64,000 nt of DNA from Diaporthe sp. PMI_573 (GCA_021399435.1 JAJTUP010000074.1:229072-293071); one strand, 5' to 3'. Positions 12,046 through 23,267 are shown, numbered from the stretch's first letter. Numbers and translations are program-made. Notes: generated by a model from the sequence alone, not told the origin.

Positions 12046-14571
12046 ATGGAGACTGCCTTCTCAAGCCCCCAGCACGAGTGGTGGCCGCGGCCGTCGGACG
12101 GCCGCCTGGTTCCGCTGGTGCTGCAGACCGGCGACGAGCCACATCTCCTGCCTGAGACGCCGCGATGGACTCGCATAGGAAAGATTATGATGCGGGTTTC
12201 GCCGATTCTCCGGGTCTCATACTGGATTGGATCATCCTTGTTTATTCCAGGCACTCGGAAGTACCGAATCAACATCCAATCCCTGGTTTGGACCGCCGTA
12301 AAGCTGCTCATCGCATGGCCTCTGCTGTGCATCTTGGTATTTTATCATTTTATCCACTATCACAAGCATTCGCTGACTGGATGGCGGTAGATATTCTGGA
12401 CCGGCTATCATGGGCTACATCAACGCTTCGAGGCTCTCAATGATCAGAACTTTGGAACTATAGACTCCGTGTCGCGGTATGATACGATACATGTACAGGA
12501 AAGCGAAGGTGCGATCTCAGAACATCATTTTGGAGCCCGTACTGGGCCGCTACAATATCTCAGCTCGTCTACTGCCCCTTCGGAGGCTGACGGTGAAGTC
12601 GGTTCGGGACATCAGTATCAGGACAATATTCAACTCACCGAGGCGTCCACACCTTACGCGGTGCTGGGGCCTTCACCAGACTCTACAAGAGAAGGCGACG
12701 ATATTCCTGCTTCGGTTCGCCCAAGATATCTCTGCTTTATCAAAGACTTCGACGCCGGCACATATGAGACTGTCAAGGTTTCAGACTACCTCAAGCAGAA
12801 CGGGGACGACGTCGATCTCGAGTTCGTGTTTGTATCATACACGCGCATGCAGTTCCGTGTCGCAACCGAAGAGGAGATTGCCAAGTTTGCGTACCCCGAC
12901 GAAGCCACGCGGGAGGCGAACAGGGAGCTCGCGCGTAGGGACCGGGAGCTTTTGGCAAGATGGGGTATGGACGCGGCCAAGAATGTAGGAAAGAGGGCGT
13001 TCTGGCTCGATTTTGAATGTGTCCGGAACGACCACGGCATCGCCAGGTCTACCAGCAGCAGCGAGGATGTCTACCGCATCTGCGACATTGTTCGGGCCGC
13101 ACACTCGATGATCATAGCCATCGGGCCCACGACGGACGATAAGGTGGCGTCGATCCTCGCCGGGGAGGAGTCTCCGGCATACAGTCGTGAGTCTGTGACT
13201 CCGTGGCTGCGACAGTGGGGCTCGCGCCTGTGGACCTTGCCAGAGCTGCTCCTCTGCCCCGGCGAATATAGAATACGCCTCTACGTCGTGGGGGATCCTT
13301 CCGAGCCCAAGGCCATGGCAAAGCGGAACTTTGCCGAGCGCGCATGGGACGACGCCGAAGCAGTCAAGGAGCTCGTCAACCACTTCGAGGGGTCGGCGAT
13401 CCTCACGTCGCAGCACCTCATCGAGGCAGCGCTCAGCTGCTTCTCCAGGCGGCAGACAGACCAGTTCAGCCAGGGAGATATTGCTTACGCGACCATGGGC
13501 CTGTTCCCGAACCGCCACCGACCCCGGGTTAACAAGAACGACACCGGTTTCACGGCCTTTGCCAAGCTCTCCCTCGCCAACGACAGCGGGGCATTCCTCG
13601 AGCGCCTGATCTGCCTCGCGCCCAAGCCGGGCGCCGCGTGGCACCAGACCGAGGACCTCTGGGGCGTCAAGCTCGGCGATTTTCAACCAAACAACAAGGT
13701 ATCCGGGGTCCTGGGCTCGGACACGATCCTCTTGGACGGGGTGTACGGAGCCCCCATCCACTGGGACAACCTTCAACCCGAGCCCGTGATTGATAGAAAG
13801 TCGGGGAATCTCCTGCAATTTCACATCATAATGACATTTATCCCGTGCTTAACCATACCACTCATGTGCGCCTTGTTCTACAGCGCTATTGCGCTCACGA
13901 GTTACCCCTTCACAGCAACTGCCTCGGCACCAAGCAACGCGCTCCCTATAATTATCCGCTGTGGCCTCTCAGCGATGGCAATCATGGCTGTGTTCACCCC
14001 CATAGCTCTAATCGCGACCCGAGGAGAGCCCAAACAGCCATTCAACGGTCGCTTGATCGGGATCGAGGGCACGGTAGACGCCGGGACGGTTGAGGAGCAC
14101 CTCTGGGGCTACAACCACGGCAACCTCGTCGACACGACTCCTTCATCTTACAGAGACGCGGATGAATCCCAGGAGTCAAGGCCATTGCGAATTCCCTCCA
14201 AAGAAGACGAGTTTATCTTCACGCTCGTCGACACCTACCTGATGACGGTGACACACTATCGCAGCAGCCTACCGCCCACTGCCATGCTGATATGCGGCCA
14301 AGAGGCGGGCATGCAGCGTACTCTCCTCTGTTCTTATGACTGGAGGACGCAGACATTTCACCGCCAGGCAGTTCTCAGAGTCGTGCGCCAAGGGTTCGAT
14401 CAGATGCACAGGGTCGAGAGAATCCGGTTCTCACTTGCAGCCCACCCCAACACGAATCCTGATAGCAGGCAGAGCAACGGCTTGCCAGTGGGGCCAGAGC
14501 AACGGCTTGCCAGTGGGGCCAGAGCAACAACAACCTGCGGCGATAACAACTGCTTTGACCCCAGTTTCTAA
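12046..14571 (+). CDS. HET-like (heterokaryon incompatibility-type) membrane protein
   Basis: Two exons, 12046-12336 and 12391-14571, joined across a 54-nt intron with a CTGAC branch site 14 nt before TAG, encode 823 residues. Residues about 80-108 form a hydrophobic segment. Residues about 240-400 carry a divergent HET-like region: a strand FVFVSY, AFWLDFECVRND where typical HET proteins have WIDAICINQ, DVYRICDIVRAAHSMIIAIG, then WGSRLWTLPELLL in place of the usual RAWTLQE. Two strong membrane helices follow (about 575-635), and then a roughly 190-residue tail. HET proteins act in non-self recognition and cell death; this degenerate membrane-bound branch is uncharacterised. The extreme C-terminus has been altered by a 25-bp tandem duplication. 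A multi-pass membrane gene lies just downstream. Confidence 0.75.
14473..14522 (+). repeat. 25-bp perfect tandem duplication inside the HET-like gene
   Basis: Two identical 25-bp units (14473-14497 and 14498-14522), followed by the first six bases of a third. Because 25 is not a multiple of three, the reading frame after the repeat differs from the frame that a single copy would give. Confidence 0.95.
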
Positions 14572-15027
14572 GCGTAATTGGCGTACTTAGAAACAAGAGA
14601 TTTTATTTCTTGCTATTTGTCTCGTACGTCTCCATGCAGATGGCCTTGGTCTAGGTTTATACTAATTTCGAATAGTTGACCGTGGATTTGAGGCATGATC
14701 CTTCTATTGCCCAAGGGCGTTATCCTGATCGTCATCTCTACAGCCTCTCCTGGGTCGTCTCTCAAATAATAGGTGTCGGAGTAATATCCCGCCTACCACT
14801 CACCCACTTCTTCCCGCCTGTCTTCATTGCAAAGCGTCAGTATTTTCACTTTGCTCTCCTTCTCTATATTGATTGCGAGACGTTCGCAAACAATTGTCAT
14901 CCATCCTGCTTGTTCAGTACCGGAGACAGGAAAAGTATACGGAGGAAAGGTCCCCGGATTCATGGTGAAGCCTTAAGTGTTGTTTGTGCTGTCGGTCCCA
15001 GCTCGCTAATCTGCAATTCTCCTGCAG
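14572..15027. other. Spacer or unresolved 5' exons of the next gene
   Basis: No confident exon here. The frame of the next gene is open back to 14676 but lacks an in-frame ATG. A GCTAAT branch-like site and a CCTGCAG acceptor at 15021-15027 suggest the next gene resumes at 15028 after an intron. Confidence 0.4.
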
Positions 15028-16203
15028 AATTCCTGCCGGTTCTTCAACGTGTGTTTCGAGCCAATTTGTTATATTACGTGCTGCATGGACTCGCCGATGG
15101 CTTCTTCAACTTGACGCTGGTCGCTTACACGCTGTTCTGGTACCCAATGGAGCAAGTGGCACTTCGATTCCTGCTGTGGAACATCATTGTCTCCCACTGC
15201 TCTCAACTACTAGCAGTCGTGTTCCGATTACAGTATGCTTCAATAGCTGGCTACGCCCTCAGCATGGTACTATTTTTTATTGTCCAGCTTGCTGAAAAAT
15301 ACGACATGATTGGTTCGCCCAGGGAAGTCTCATGGCTCTCTGCACAACAGAAGGTCATGTACTCTCAAATGGCAGCTAGTCGAAGACTCCTCGCCAACGC
15401 GGCCGATGGCGGGGCGATATGGCGCCGAAAACGGGTAGGCCACAGCTCCGAGTCCACAGTCTTATGGTCAGGCTTATTTCTAACTCTACAGCAGTCGCTT
15501 CTGACCAGCTATGCGCAGCCGTTGATGGTGTTCCTTGTGTCTCTGTTACACACAATATCCACCGGGCTCGTATTTGTATCTTATATCGAGAGGGTCATAT
15601 ATCATGAATTAGACATCATCCGACTTACTCTTGGTCTACTTCTGCTTGCAGTCCCTGTCGGGTTTATTTCCTATGGGTATCCATCGGCCACCTGTAAGTA
15701 GGCGTTCTTGACTAACAACCGCCCGGGTTTTGCTAATTATACCCAATTTACCAGTCTATCTTCTGGTAGCTTTTGCAATGGTTGCAAGCATCCTACAAAT
15801 ATCTGGTTTGCTGGGTCACCATACAGGTACCGTCTTCCAGGTATTGCTGCAGTCGAGTGCCATTGTACCGCCGCGTAGGTTCACCTGTTGAGAATATAAT
15901 GAGTTCTAGCTAATGTTTGATTATATCAAAGTTCTTTGGTCAGTCGTTATCCGCCAAGCATCGACGTGGCTGGAAGCTATAGGAACGGTCGCACTAGCAA
16001 TATCAGGCCAGGCTGCGGCTTCTGCCCTGCTGCCATACACTAACCAGGACGACACGCAAACTTGGGGCATGGCTGTATTCATTCCCATGTTTCTGACCCA
16101 GGCTACCTTCTGGGCTTTGCTATGGGCGTGTCTGAGGGCGAATAAGCAGAGCAGCATCCCGCCGGAAGTTGGACAAGCAGCCAGTTCTCCTGAAGAATCA
16201 TAG
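15028..16203 (+). CDS. Multi-pass membrane protein, function unknown (5' end unresolved)
   Basis: Exons 15028-15693, 15755-15874 and 15932-16203 join in phase (introns of 61 and 57 nt). The product has about seven hydrophobic helices, including NLTLVAYTLFWYP, FLLWNIIVSHCSQLL, IAGYALSMVLFFIVQL, IIRLTLGLLLLAVPVGF and MAVFIPMFLTQATFWALLWA, with a basic loop (WRRKR) in the middle. I recognise no family. The first exon is not resolved: there is no in-frame ATG before 15148 in this exon, so a short upstream exon is needed, or the gene is 5'-damaged. It lies about 450 bp downstream of the HET-like gene on the same strand, which suggests but does not prove a functional pair. Confidence 0.55.
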
Positions 16204-16770
16204 AATATGTACCTGTGAGGGGGAGCAAACCTCCCATAGTACAACTGCTTGTGGGAAATGATGGGATCTAGCCAGATGTGGGTAGTAAATCCTTCTCAAA
16301 CTATCCTCTGTAAGATAGTCGGGTAGAAAGTGATCATGGTACCAGTGGCTCTGTTAATGTTATGTACTTTTTGGAAACATGGTTATGTTAATGTGACAAC
16401 ATAATGATGCGACGCGCTTACGATTGAATTCCATAACTATAGCACGGCCATCAAACTGCCATTTTCTTTACACGGCATTCACAAGTTGAGAACATATTGA
16501 TGTAACGAAGCAACAATGTCGAACAACACAGAATTAGGTAGGACATATATATTCTAGCACTAGGCAAATGATCAACAAGGAATCTGGTACTGGAGTTTCT
16601 TTACAATTTACGATATAGATGGCCTGCTTGAAACATCTGAACTCCAGCTTACAAAAGCAAGCAACAGCCCGCAAGTGAATGAAGGGCCCATGTTGGAATC
16701 AATCTACACAAACTTATGTAGCAGAGTGGGCCAGACGTGCCACAATCGTATTCTAAACCTACTGTTATCG
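16204..16770. other. AU-rich spacer; one copy of a flanking 15-bp direct repeat
   Basis: No gene seen. A 15-bp word, ACTTATGTAGCAGAG, at 16712-16726 recurs exactly at 16879-16893, so it brackets the second copy of the dispersed repeat. Confidence 0.5.
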
Positions 16771-16884
16771 GCATTGTTTTTTTTTTCAAACGCTGGGTGT
16801 TTAAGCGTTTACCACTGTATGAAAGGACCGCCTAGGTACTGCTTAAGCAGCGTACGTACACGAATTAAAAATGAAGCCACTTAT
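16771..16884 (+). repeat. Dispersed hairpin repeat, copy 2
   Basis: Second copy of the repeat seen at 4701-4802, in the same orientation. The hairpin arms AAACGCT (16788-16794) and AGCGTTT (16804-16810) and the 9-nt loop size are preserved. Copy 2 has about 20 extra bases containing the perfect palindrome CTGCTTAAGCAG (16839-16850). Compared with copy 1 it carries TpA at two positions where copy 1 has CpA or TpG. It ends about 30 bp from the stop codon of the convergent chromodomain gene. Confidence 0.75.
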
Positions 16885-16911
16885 GTAGCAGAGCCCCACT
16901 CCCTCCTTTGC

Positions 16912-17697
16912 CTACGCTGTCTCCTCAGAAAGTCTACGATGGAGCCGCGATCTTTCGAAGTCGGCTTTGAGTTCTCCACAGACATGGACAGCTGGCTCCC
17001 AACTGTCAAATTCCGGGCCCCAGCCCTCCCATCTGATAAGGTACTGGCGGTCATCATGGGGGCCCTGAGCCTGGATGATCCTCTCTACAAGCCAAAACTC
17101 GACGCCATTTTCTGTGTAAAAGGGCACAGGCGGGGGCAGTGCAGATGATAGCAGGGAAGATAGACGCGGCGAGAGGGGAGGATGATAGGACACCATTATT
17201 GAGTCCTCAGCGTCGTCGGCTTCAGGTATGGGTGGTGGAGCCTCTGGAATGACAGGGCCATCGTGGATGTTCACCAGCTCTCGCACCTCTGGACGCTCAA
17301 AGAATTGCTCGTCAGTTTCCACAACCAATGGAACCTCTGAAGTTCCAGGAGATCCCTCGTCGATATTCATTATAGCCTCTGGGTTCTTTCGAGTATCAGG
17401 CACAAGGTCAGCGTTTATGCCTTCCAGGTCTCCAGTCTCTCGGCTGCACCCGACTGCATGATCCAAGAGAAAAGGCCGAAAAGGCCCGTCTTCCCCGACG
17501 GGCTGCTCCGACGACGCCAGCTCAAGCAGCGCCGGGTCAATGCATTGAACCTCAGTCGGTGTGTTCTGCTTGAAAGCCAGTTGGCATAGCTCATCGGACG
17601 GACCTAAACCATGCTGCGAGGAGTTTGAACTTTCTCCAAGGGTAGTGAACATCACCCCATAGATCTGATGCTGGTACCACCAGTCGTAGAAAGACAT
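16912..17697 (-). CDS. Small chromodomain protein
   Basis: A 261-residue single-exon protein. Residues about 203-253 form a chromodomain: LVERIIQAQ, then QYLIRWEGW, then SWEP and a C-terminal helix. The aromatic-cage positions (Trp and Trp in RWEGW) are kept, so methyl-lysine binding is possible. The preceding 200 residues are acidic, Pro-rich and apparently disordered. There is no chromoshadow domain, integrase or reverse transcriptase around it, so it is neither a plain HP1 nor an intact chromovirus. The chosen start is the ATG at 17697; the frame extends one GTG codon further. A GTAAGC sequence at about 17714 on this strand leaves open an upstream exon. It could be a domesticated piece of a retroelement, given the adjacent repeat. 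Confidence 0.7.
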   Translation of the reverse strand: MSFYDWWYQHQIYGVMFTTLGESSNSSQHGLGPSDELCQLAFKQNTPTEVQCIDPALLELASSEQPVGEDGPFRPFLLDHAVGCSRETGDLEGINADLVPDTRKNPEAIMNIDEGSPGTSEVPLVVETDEQFFERPEVRELVNIHDGPVIPEAPPPIPEADDAEDSIMVSYHPPLSPRLSSLLSSALPPPVPFYTENGVEFWLVERIIQAQGPHDDRQYLIRWEGWGPEFDSWEPAVHVCGELKADFERSRLHRRLSEETA

Positions 17698-19706
17698 CAC
17701 CGCGATTGCTTACCTTGAAGAATACAATGGAAGAACAATATTGAACTCGGTTGTTCCCTCAGATGTCGGCCGTCAGCGGCTGGGCATATAATGGCCGCGT
17801 ATCAGGTGGTATCTAGCTAGCTGTCTTGGGATTATATATATGGCACAGTTAGAACAATAAGTGTCCACATTCCGAGACCCCACGAGGCACTTCTTGATAA
17901 TTCTTTTTATCCTTTGTCCCGGTTCAGTCATAATAACATTGTCATTTATGCCGCTTCAATATTACTACCCCGGCGTTAGCTCGTTATGGTTAATTGCTTT
18001 ACAAAGACACGGCCAGGGCCACACGGGTGAGAACAAAAAGCCGAGTGGGTACCACTCTTTCGGGCTGATAAACAACAGGCGTCCTGCTCGATACTTTTTG
18101 CGGGCTGCCTGCGAACTATCACGGCCCGGGCTCAGCACCCAGAGCAGCCATGAGCAAAAGCTGCTGGGGATTCCAAAAGGAGGCCTGCACGGGCAGGCTG
18201 ACTTGCAAAGACATGATATACCCTCATGGAATTAAATTCTAGATGACGCAACTTGAGGCGTACAATTTCCATCTCCAACCTGATCAAGCTTGCCTCTCGG
18301 TCTGTCCTCTTTGCCTCAGGATCAAATCCAGCACCTTCATTGTCCCATGCCCTATTGCTATAATCACAGAGCTATGAGAACCTGTTCCGCCCGTCAGGCC
18401 ATGCACAGACGCGTCAACGCGAGGCGGCAAAACTTAAATTTCCGAAGATTTCCATTTTCCCCTTTTTCTACGTGCGAGATTGTCGAAGCTGTGTGGTAGA
18501 CTAAAGCCTCGCGGATATCCAGAGCCGCAAGCATTGACGGCCCCGTGGCCCGCGGCGACGCGTGGAGTAACTACAGTCGTCCAGGTGCCCACAGCAACAG
18601 CCTCAGACTTCACGGAGTTGGAGAAATGTTCAGGTAGGGGGCGTTTTCCAGTGGGGGTCGACAAGGTTAACAGCGAGGTCGTCCGGCGAATGCTGTCTGA
18701 ACACCCGAGGGCAGAAGACCATGCGATGCCCGTACGGGTTTTGCTTCGGCCCCGAATGTACCAATACCCTAGGGAGGCTACATCCAGAACGCAGCAGAAT
18801 GCTTTGCACGACACTGTGCGTCCATGCATGTTTCTGCAGACTACCTACACATTTCCACTGCTGCAGAGTATTACTTGCTCGAGATCGTGTCAGTTCTTCA
18901 GCACGAGCCGAGCCGAGCCGCGCGGGAACGTTCAATGTTTCCACATCGGATCTAATAATTATGCATGAGTACTCCAGCCTGAGTGAAACCTAGGCGTAGT
19001 AGGACAAAAAGCTGCCTTGTATTATCGGGGATTGTGCTTAGACAAACATGCCCACGAAAAAGCAACCGCACGTCCACCCCGCAAAGTCCCTGCCGATGTC
19101 ACACGGCAGCTCCACACCGGCAGCGCCTGCGTTGCGTTGCAGCGGATCGCCCCCAGGGCGTTGGGTCTCGCCCGCCCAAAGTGGAGCGTGCCGCGCGGGT
19201 CGGCCTGGTCGGAAGGGACGGGGGAAGGTCAAGATTGCCATTTCCCAATCCCATCAGATCAACGGCGAATGGGTCTGGGCTGTCAGAAGCTGAGAGGAAG
19301 AAGTGCTGATGGGAGACAAGGGGTAGATGTCCGCCCCGTAAGCGCTAATCGCCATGATTGTGGCAGCCTCCCCTCGTTTGGCCCAGAATTGGTTCCTTCA
19401 AAGCCTCGCAGCGGACAACGCACCCTCCATATCGCGTCGACTGGACCGATCAGGCTCGGCGCCGTGCTATTCGCGTGAAGGAACAAATTATACGTTGCCT
19501 TCGAGGTTATTTGTGGAACAAACTTGAAAAGGGCGTCGTGGAACAAGAACGTCAGTGGGGGCGGAGACACAGGAAGTCATATAAGTCCTGTACCGTCGCG
19601 ACATCTGCTCATACTCTGAGCTCACTCACTCCTGCCAGCTGCCAGGGAAATCAACGATTTTCCCAATCCGTATACAGCCTTGATTCGGACCCCAAAATTC
19701 ACAACC
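17698..19706. other. Divergent intergenic region, no gene seen
   Basis: About 2 kb between the divergent chromodomain and monooxygenase genes. ORFs on both strands overlap and lack domain signals. Near the monooxygenase there are GC-box/CreA-like sites (GTGGGG and GCGGAG, about 19555-19566) and a TATA-like element. Confidence 0.5.
19580..19585 (+). promoter_or_regulatory. TATA-like element of the flavin hydroxylase gene
   Basis: TATAAG lies 122 bp upstream of the ATG at 19707, just downstream of adjacent GTGGGG and GCGGAG words that match the SYGGRG carbon-repressor consensus. Position and sequence are suggestive only. Confidence 0.35.
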
Positions 19707-21579
19707 ATGACCTCTGAAGTTCAGACAGAGTTCCTTGTGGTGGGTGCAGGCCCAGCAGGAGCAGCTCTTGCGAGTTTCCTCGGGCAGAATGGTATGTATG
19801 CCTGGGCTTCTATGGAACCCCCCAGCTGGCTGGTCCCTACTGACTTGATGCGCAGGAATGAAGGGGCTGATGATTGCTGGTGCGTCCGGCACGGCAGACA
19901 CGCCCAGGGCCCACCTCGTGAACCCGTTCACGCTGGAGTGTCTGCGTGACATCTCCGTGGAAGACGACGCCATGAGGCTGTCTCTCCCGCCAGAGATGAT
20001 CGGGGCGTTCCGGTACGCCCGCAGTCTACTGGGCCAGGAGATAGGCAAGGTCCAGCACTGGGAGGGCGTCCCCGAGAATGCGATGAACGTGAAGAAATAC
20101 ACGCCATCCAGATGGATCGACCTCCCCCAGACGTATCTCGATCCAATACTCGTCAAGCACGCCTCGCACCACGGGTTCCCAACCCGCTTCTCGACGCAGC
20201 TTGTCTCGGCAGAGAAGGACTCGGAGACGGGGGAGTGGGTCTGCACGGTGAACGACCTCGTCCGTGACGACACCTATCGTATCCGGACCAAGTTCCTCTT
20301 TGGGGCCGACGGGGCCCGAAGCCAGGTCGCGAGGTCTACGGATGCCAAGCTGGAATCGAAGCCTTCACTGGGGATTGCCTGCAACATCTTGTTCACGGCC
20401 AACCTGTCCCACCTGATGGAAGAGAAACATGCGCAGCTGCACACCATCATCAACCCAGCGGCCAATTCACGGTTTGGCAACGGACCCGTCATACGGATGA
20501 TCCGACCCTTCAACCAGTGGATGTTAGTCACCCTCTTCCCCGGCATCACGGCCGGACAGGACCCGTTCAAGGGCGTCGGCCCAGAAGACCCAGAGCTCAT
20601 GGCCTGGGTCCGTGAGAAGATCGGCCTGGATGAGAATCCCCTGACCAAGGACATAGAGGTGAAGGTCGAGCGGCTTGACCCGTGGATTGTCAGGGAGACA
20701 GTGGCGGAAGACTTCATCCCCGAGGAGAACGCGTTCCTGCTGGGCGATGCGGCACACCGACACCCGCCCGCGTACGGCCTGGGAAGCAACACCTGCGTCC
20801 AGGACGGCTACAACCTCGGCTGGAAGGCCGCATTCGTGGCCAAGGGCCTCGCAGGCCCTGGGCTCCTCGAGACGTACAACGCAGAGAGGCAGCCCGTGGG
20901 TGCGCAGCTGGTCAGGGAAGCCAACCGGTGCCTAATTATGCACCTAAACGTGTGGGGGACGCTGGGGATGATGGCCGACACACAGGAAGAGCGCGAGCGG
21001 ATTTACGGGCTTCTGACCGAGGCGACGCCGGAAGGAGAGGCCCAGCGCCGAAAACTACACGAGGCCCTAGATGCGAAGATGGGGGAGGGGAAGAGCCTCG
21101 GGCTGTGCATGAACCAGTGGTACGAGTCGTCGGCCATATATCTCGACGACGAGCCGGGGCCGCGAGTCGTGCCGGAGGGCTTCGATCCCATCACGGATGT
21201 ACACGTGTCGACATACCCAGGCACGCGTCTCCCACACGCCTGGATCGACACGCCGGTGAGGAGGAAGGCGATCTCGACGCACGACCTGGCCGGGAAGGGG
21301 GCGTTCTGCCTGCTGACCGGGTACGGCGGGGAGAGCTGGCAGGAGGCGGCGCGCAAGATCTCGCAGAGGACGGGGATCCCGATCAACACGCACAGGATCG
21401 GGTTCGGGCTTGAGTGGCAGGACGTGTACCGCGAGTGGTACGAGAGGAGGGGGGTGGAGGACTCCGGGTGTGTGCTGGTGCGGCCGGACCGGTTCGTTGC
21501 GTGGCGAAGCCCCAGGGTGGTGGAGGACTGCGAGGGCAAACTGGCGGCCGTGTTGGACAAGATCCTGTCCCGCAGCTAG
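19707..21579 (+). CDS. FAD-dependent aromatic hydroxylase (phenol hydroxylase/TfdB-like)
   Basis: Two exons, 19707-19791 and 19856-21579, encode a 602-residue group A flavoprotein monooxygenase. The FAD motif GAGPAG is at residues 13-18 and the intron falls just after it. The second motif is FGADGARSQVA, and the ribose-contact motif LLGDAAHRHPP has Asp326 and is followed by GLGSNTCVQDGYNLGWK. A thioredoxin-like C-terminal region follows, as in phenol 2-monooxygenase and 2,4-dichlorophenol 6-monooxygenase. Such enzymes use NAD(P)H and O2 to hydroxylate phenolic rings, in degradation or in secondary metabolism. The substrate cannot be read from the sequence. No other catabolic or biosynthetic genes adjoin it. 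The 64-nt intron has a CTGAC branch site. I am confident of the family. Confidence 0.9.
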
Positions 21580-22573
21580 TTATTCTCATGACATTCGCGT
21601 GCGCCGACAGAATGCTGGACACAGTCGAGCTTAGACATCCTGGGTCAAACAGGGCCTGCCTGGATGGACTGGGTTAAGGTTGAGCATAGACATTGTTTCC
21701 ATGAGCCACCTAGGTAGAGGTACAAATAGCAGATGATTCGGTGTGTGCCGAGGCAGACTGGAGGCGAGGCTGTGACCCATGGAATGAGAACGTGTGGCGG
21801 GTGAGGCTGACTGAGCCACTCGCTCACTCGCTCACTTATCGATAGCTCTGAACAGTCTGGAGTAAGTGCATGTCCGCTGCACGAATGAGTGGCCACGGCA
21901 TGCCTCATGAGGATGGCATCATCCGTAGGCGTGGTTCGTTTTCTTGCTTTGGAATCGCATCACAGGTTAGTGTGTTCACACGTTAGTGCGTACAGACTTC
22001 TGGCAGCCTGGGCACGCGACACGGTCCAAAATCTTGCACAGAGGAAAAAGACTGGTTTGGGCGCGTGACGCGATTGCATGACTGAACTCTGTCCAGGCTG
22101 GGGTGGTACTGGTGGGCTTGCGATTTAGGCAAAAATAGACAAGATTTGGACTGTCACCGGCTTGGGATTTAAGATTGGCAGGTGGTGGCGGCGTTGATGC
22201 GGGCGATCAAAGGTATCCTTGTACTCCGTACCTGCCTGGGCAGCCTGGCAGACTACACTTCAAGTGGCATCCGCACGTGAGGATAAGAACGAGATAACGT
22301 GGAGAGGCAGGCGCCCCCCCCCTGCCAACTTGACGGAGGAGCACATTCCAGCAGTGTACCCCACCTGACAATTCGGGACAGCAACAACCTTGGAACAACT
22401 CGCCTGCAGTTGCAGCTCGAGAGTGTGGACGGGCGGGAGATTGCACCACACACACCCCATGGCTGGGCATTTCTGAAGAGGACAGACACGGCCCAACTTC
22501 CAAGATTCAAGGGAGTACAAGGCGAGCTTGCTGGTGTCGTTTGTGACTTGTGCTGTTGCATACTGTAGTGTAA

Positions 22574-22601
22574 TCTGTAGTCTGTAGTCTGTAGTCTGTA
22601 G
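22574..22601 (+). repeat. Four tandem copies of TCTGTAG
   Basis: Four perfect 7-bp units, about 1 kb upstream of the ICE2 start codon. Confidence 0.9.
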
Positions 22602-23243
22602 TACCGTCACTTGCTGTGGACTGGGAGACTGGCCAGACCACCGTTTCCTTCCGTCAATTAATCTTGTTCGTCTGTCTGTTCCATCATAATCATAATCATC
22701 ATCTCTTCATCCATCCCATCTTTTGTCGCCTGTCTGACTGCCGACCCTTACCTACAAAAGCACCAAAGGTCCCTACCCCTTAACTCCTCGCCCTGAAGGT
22801 ACAACAAAAAAACCCCATCCAGCTTCTTAGCTGCTCGCTGGACCCTTGTCACATGCACACGCCAACATCCACGCCTGCGCAAACCCAAGGTCGACTGACG
22901 TGAAGAAACCAGGCCAAGCAGAGTCATACCCAGGCAGACGAACCACCAGTTTACCACACCACACACCACACACCACACCGCGACGCGACGCGACAAGACA
23001 ACTGCACCACCCAGCTCACCTCAACCGTTGCAGTCCAGTCCACGTGCCTATCAGCTCCAGAACCCCTCGTCAGCAGACTGGGCAGCTCATGCCAAGACGA
23101 GCGAATACTTCCTCCCACACGAGCACGGCCGTGTCGACGAGCGCATTCGGAACTCCTTGCCGCAGATGCATTCACAAGGCTGATCTCCTTCTCACGCCCC
23201 GGTCCTCTCGCCTTCCACCCTCCCTCCCTCCGCAGCCTCGCCG

Positions 23244-23267
23244 CTCTCTCTCTCTCTCTCTCTCTCT
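23244..23267 (+). repeat. CT dinucleotide microsatellite
   Basis: Twelve CT units in the probable 5' leader of ICE2, about 360 bp before the ATG. CT-rich leaders are common at fungal transcription start regions. Confidence 0.9.

Noticed and set aside
12835..13824. 329-codon minus-strand ORF
   Set aside because: Antisense to the HET-like gene, no domain, explained by GC-rich codon third positions.
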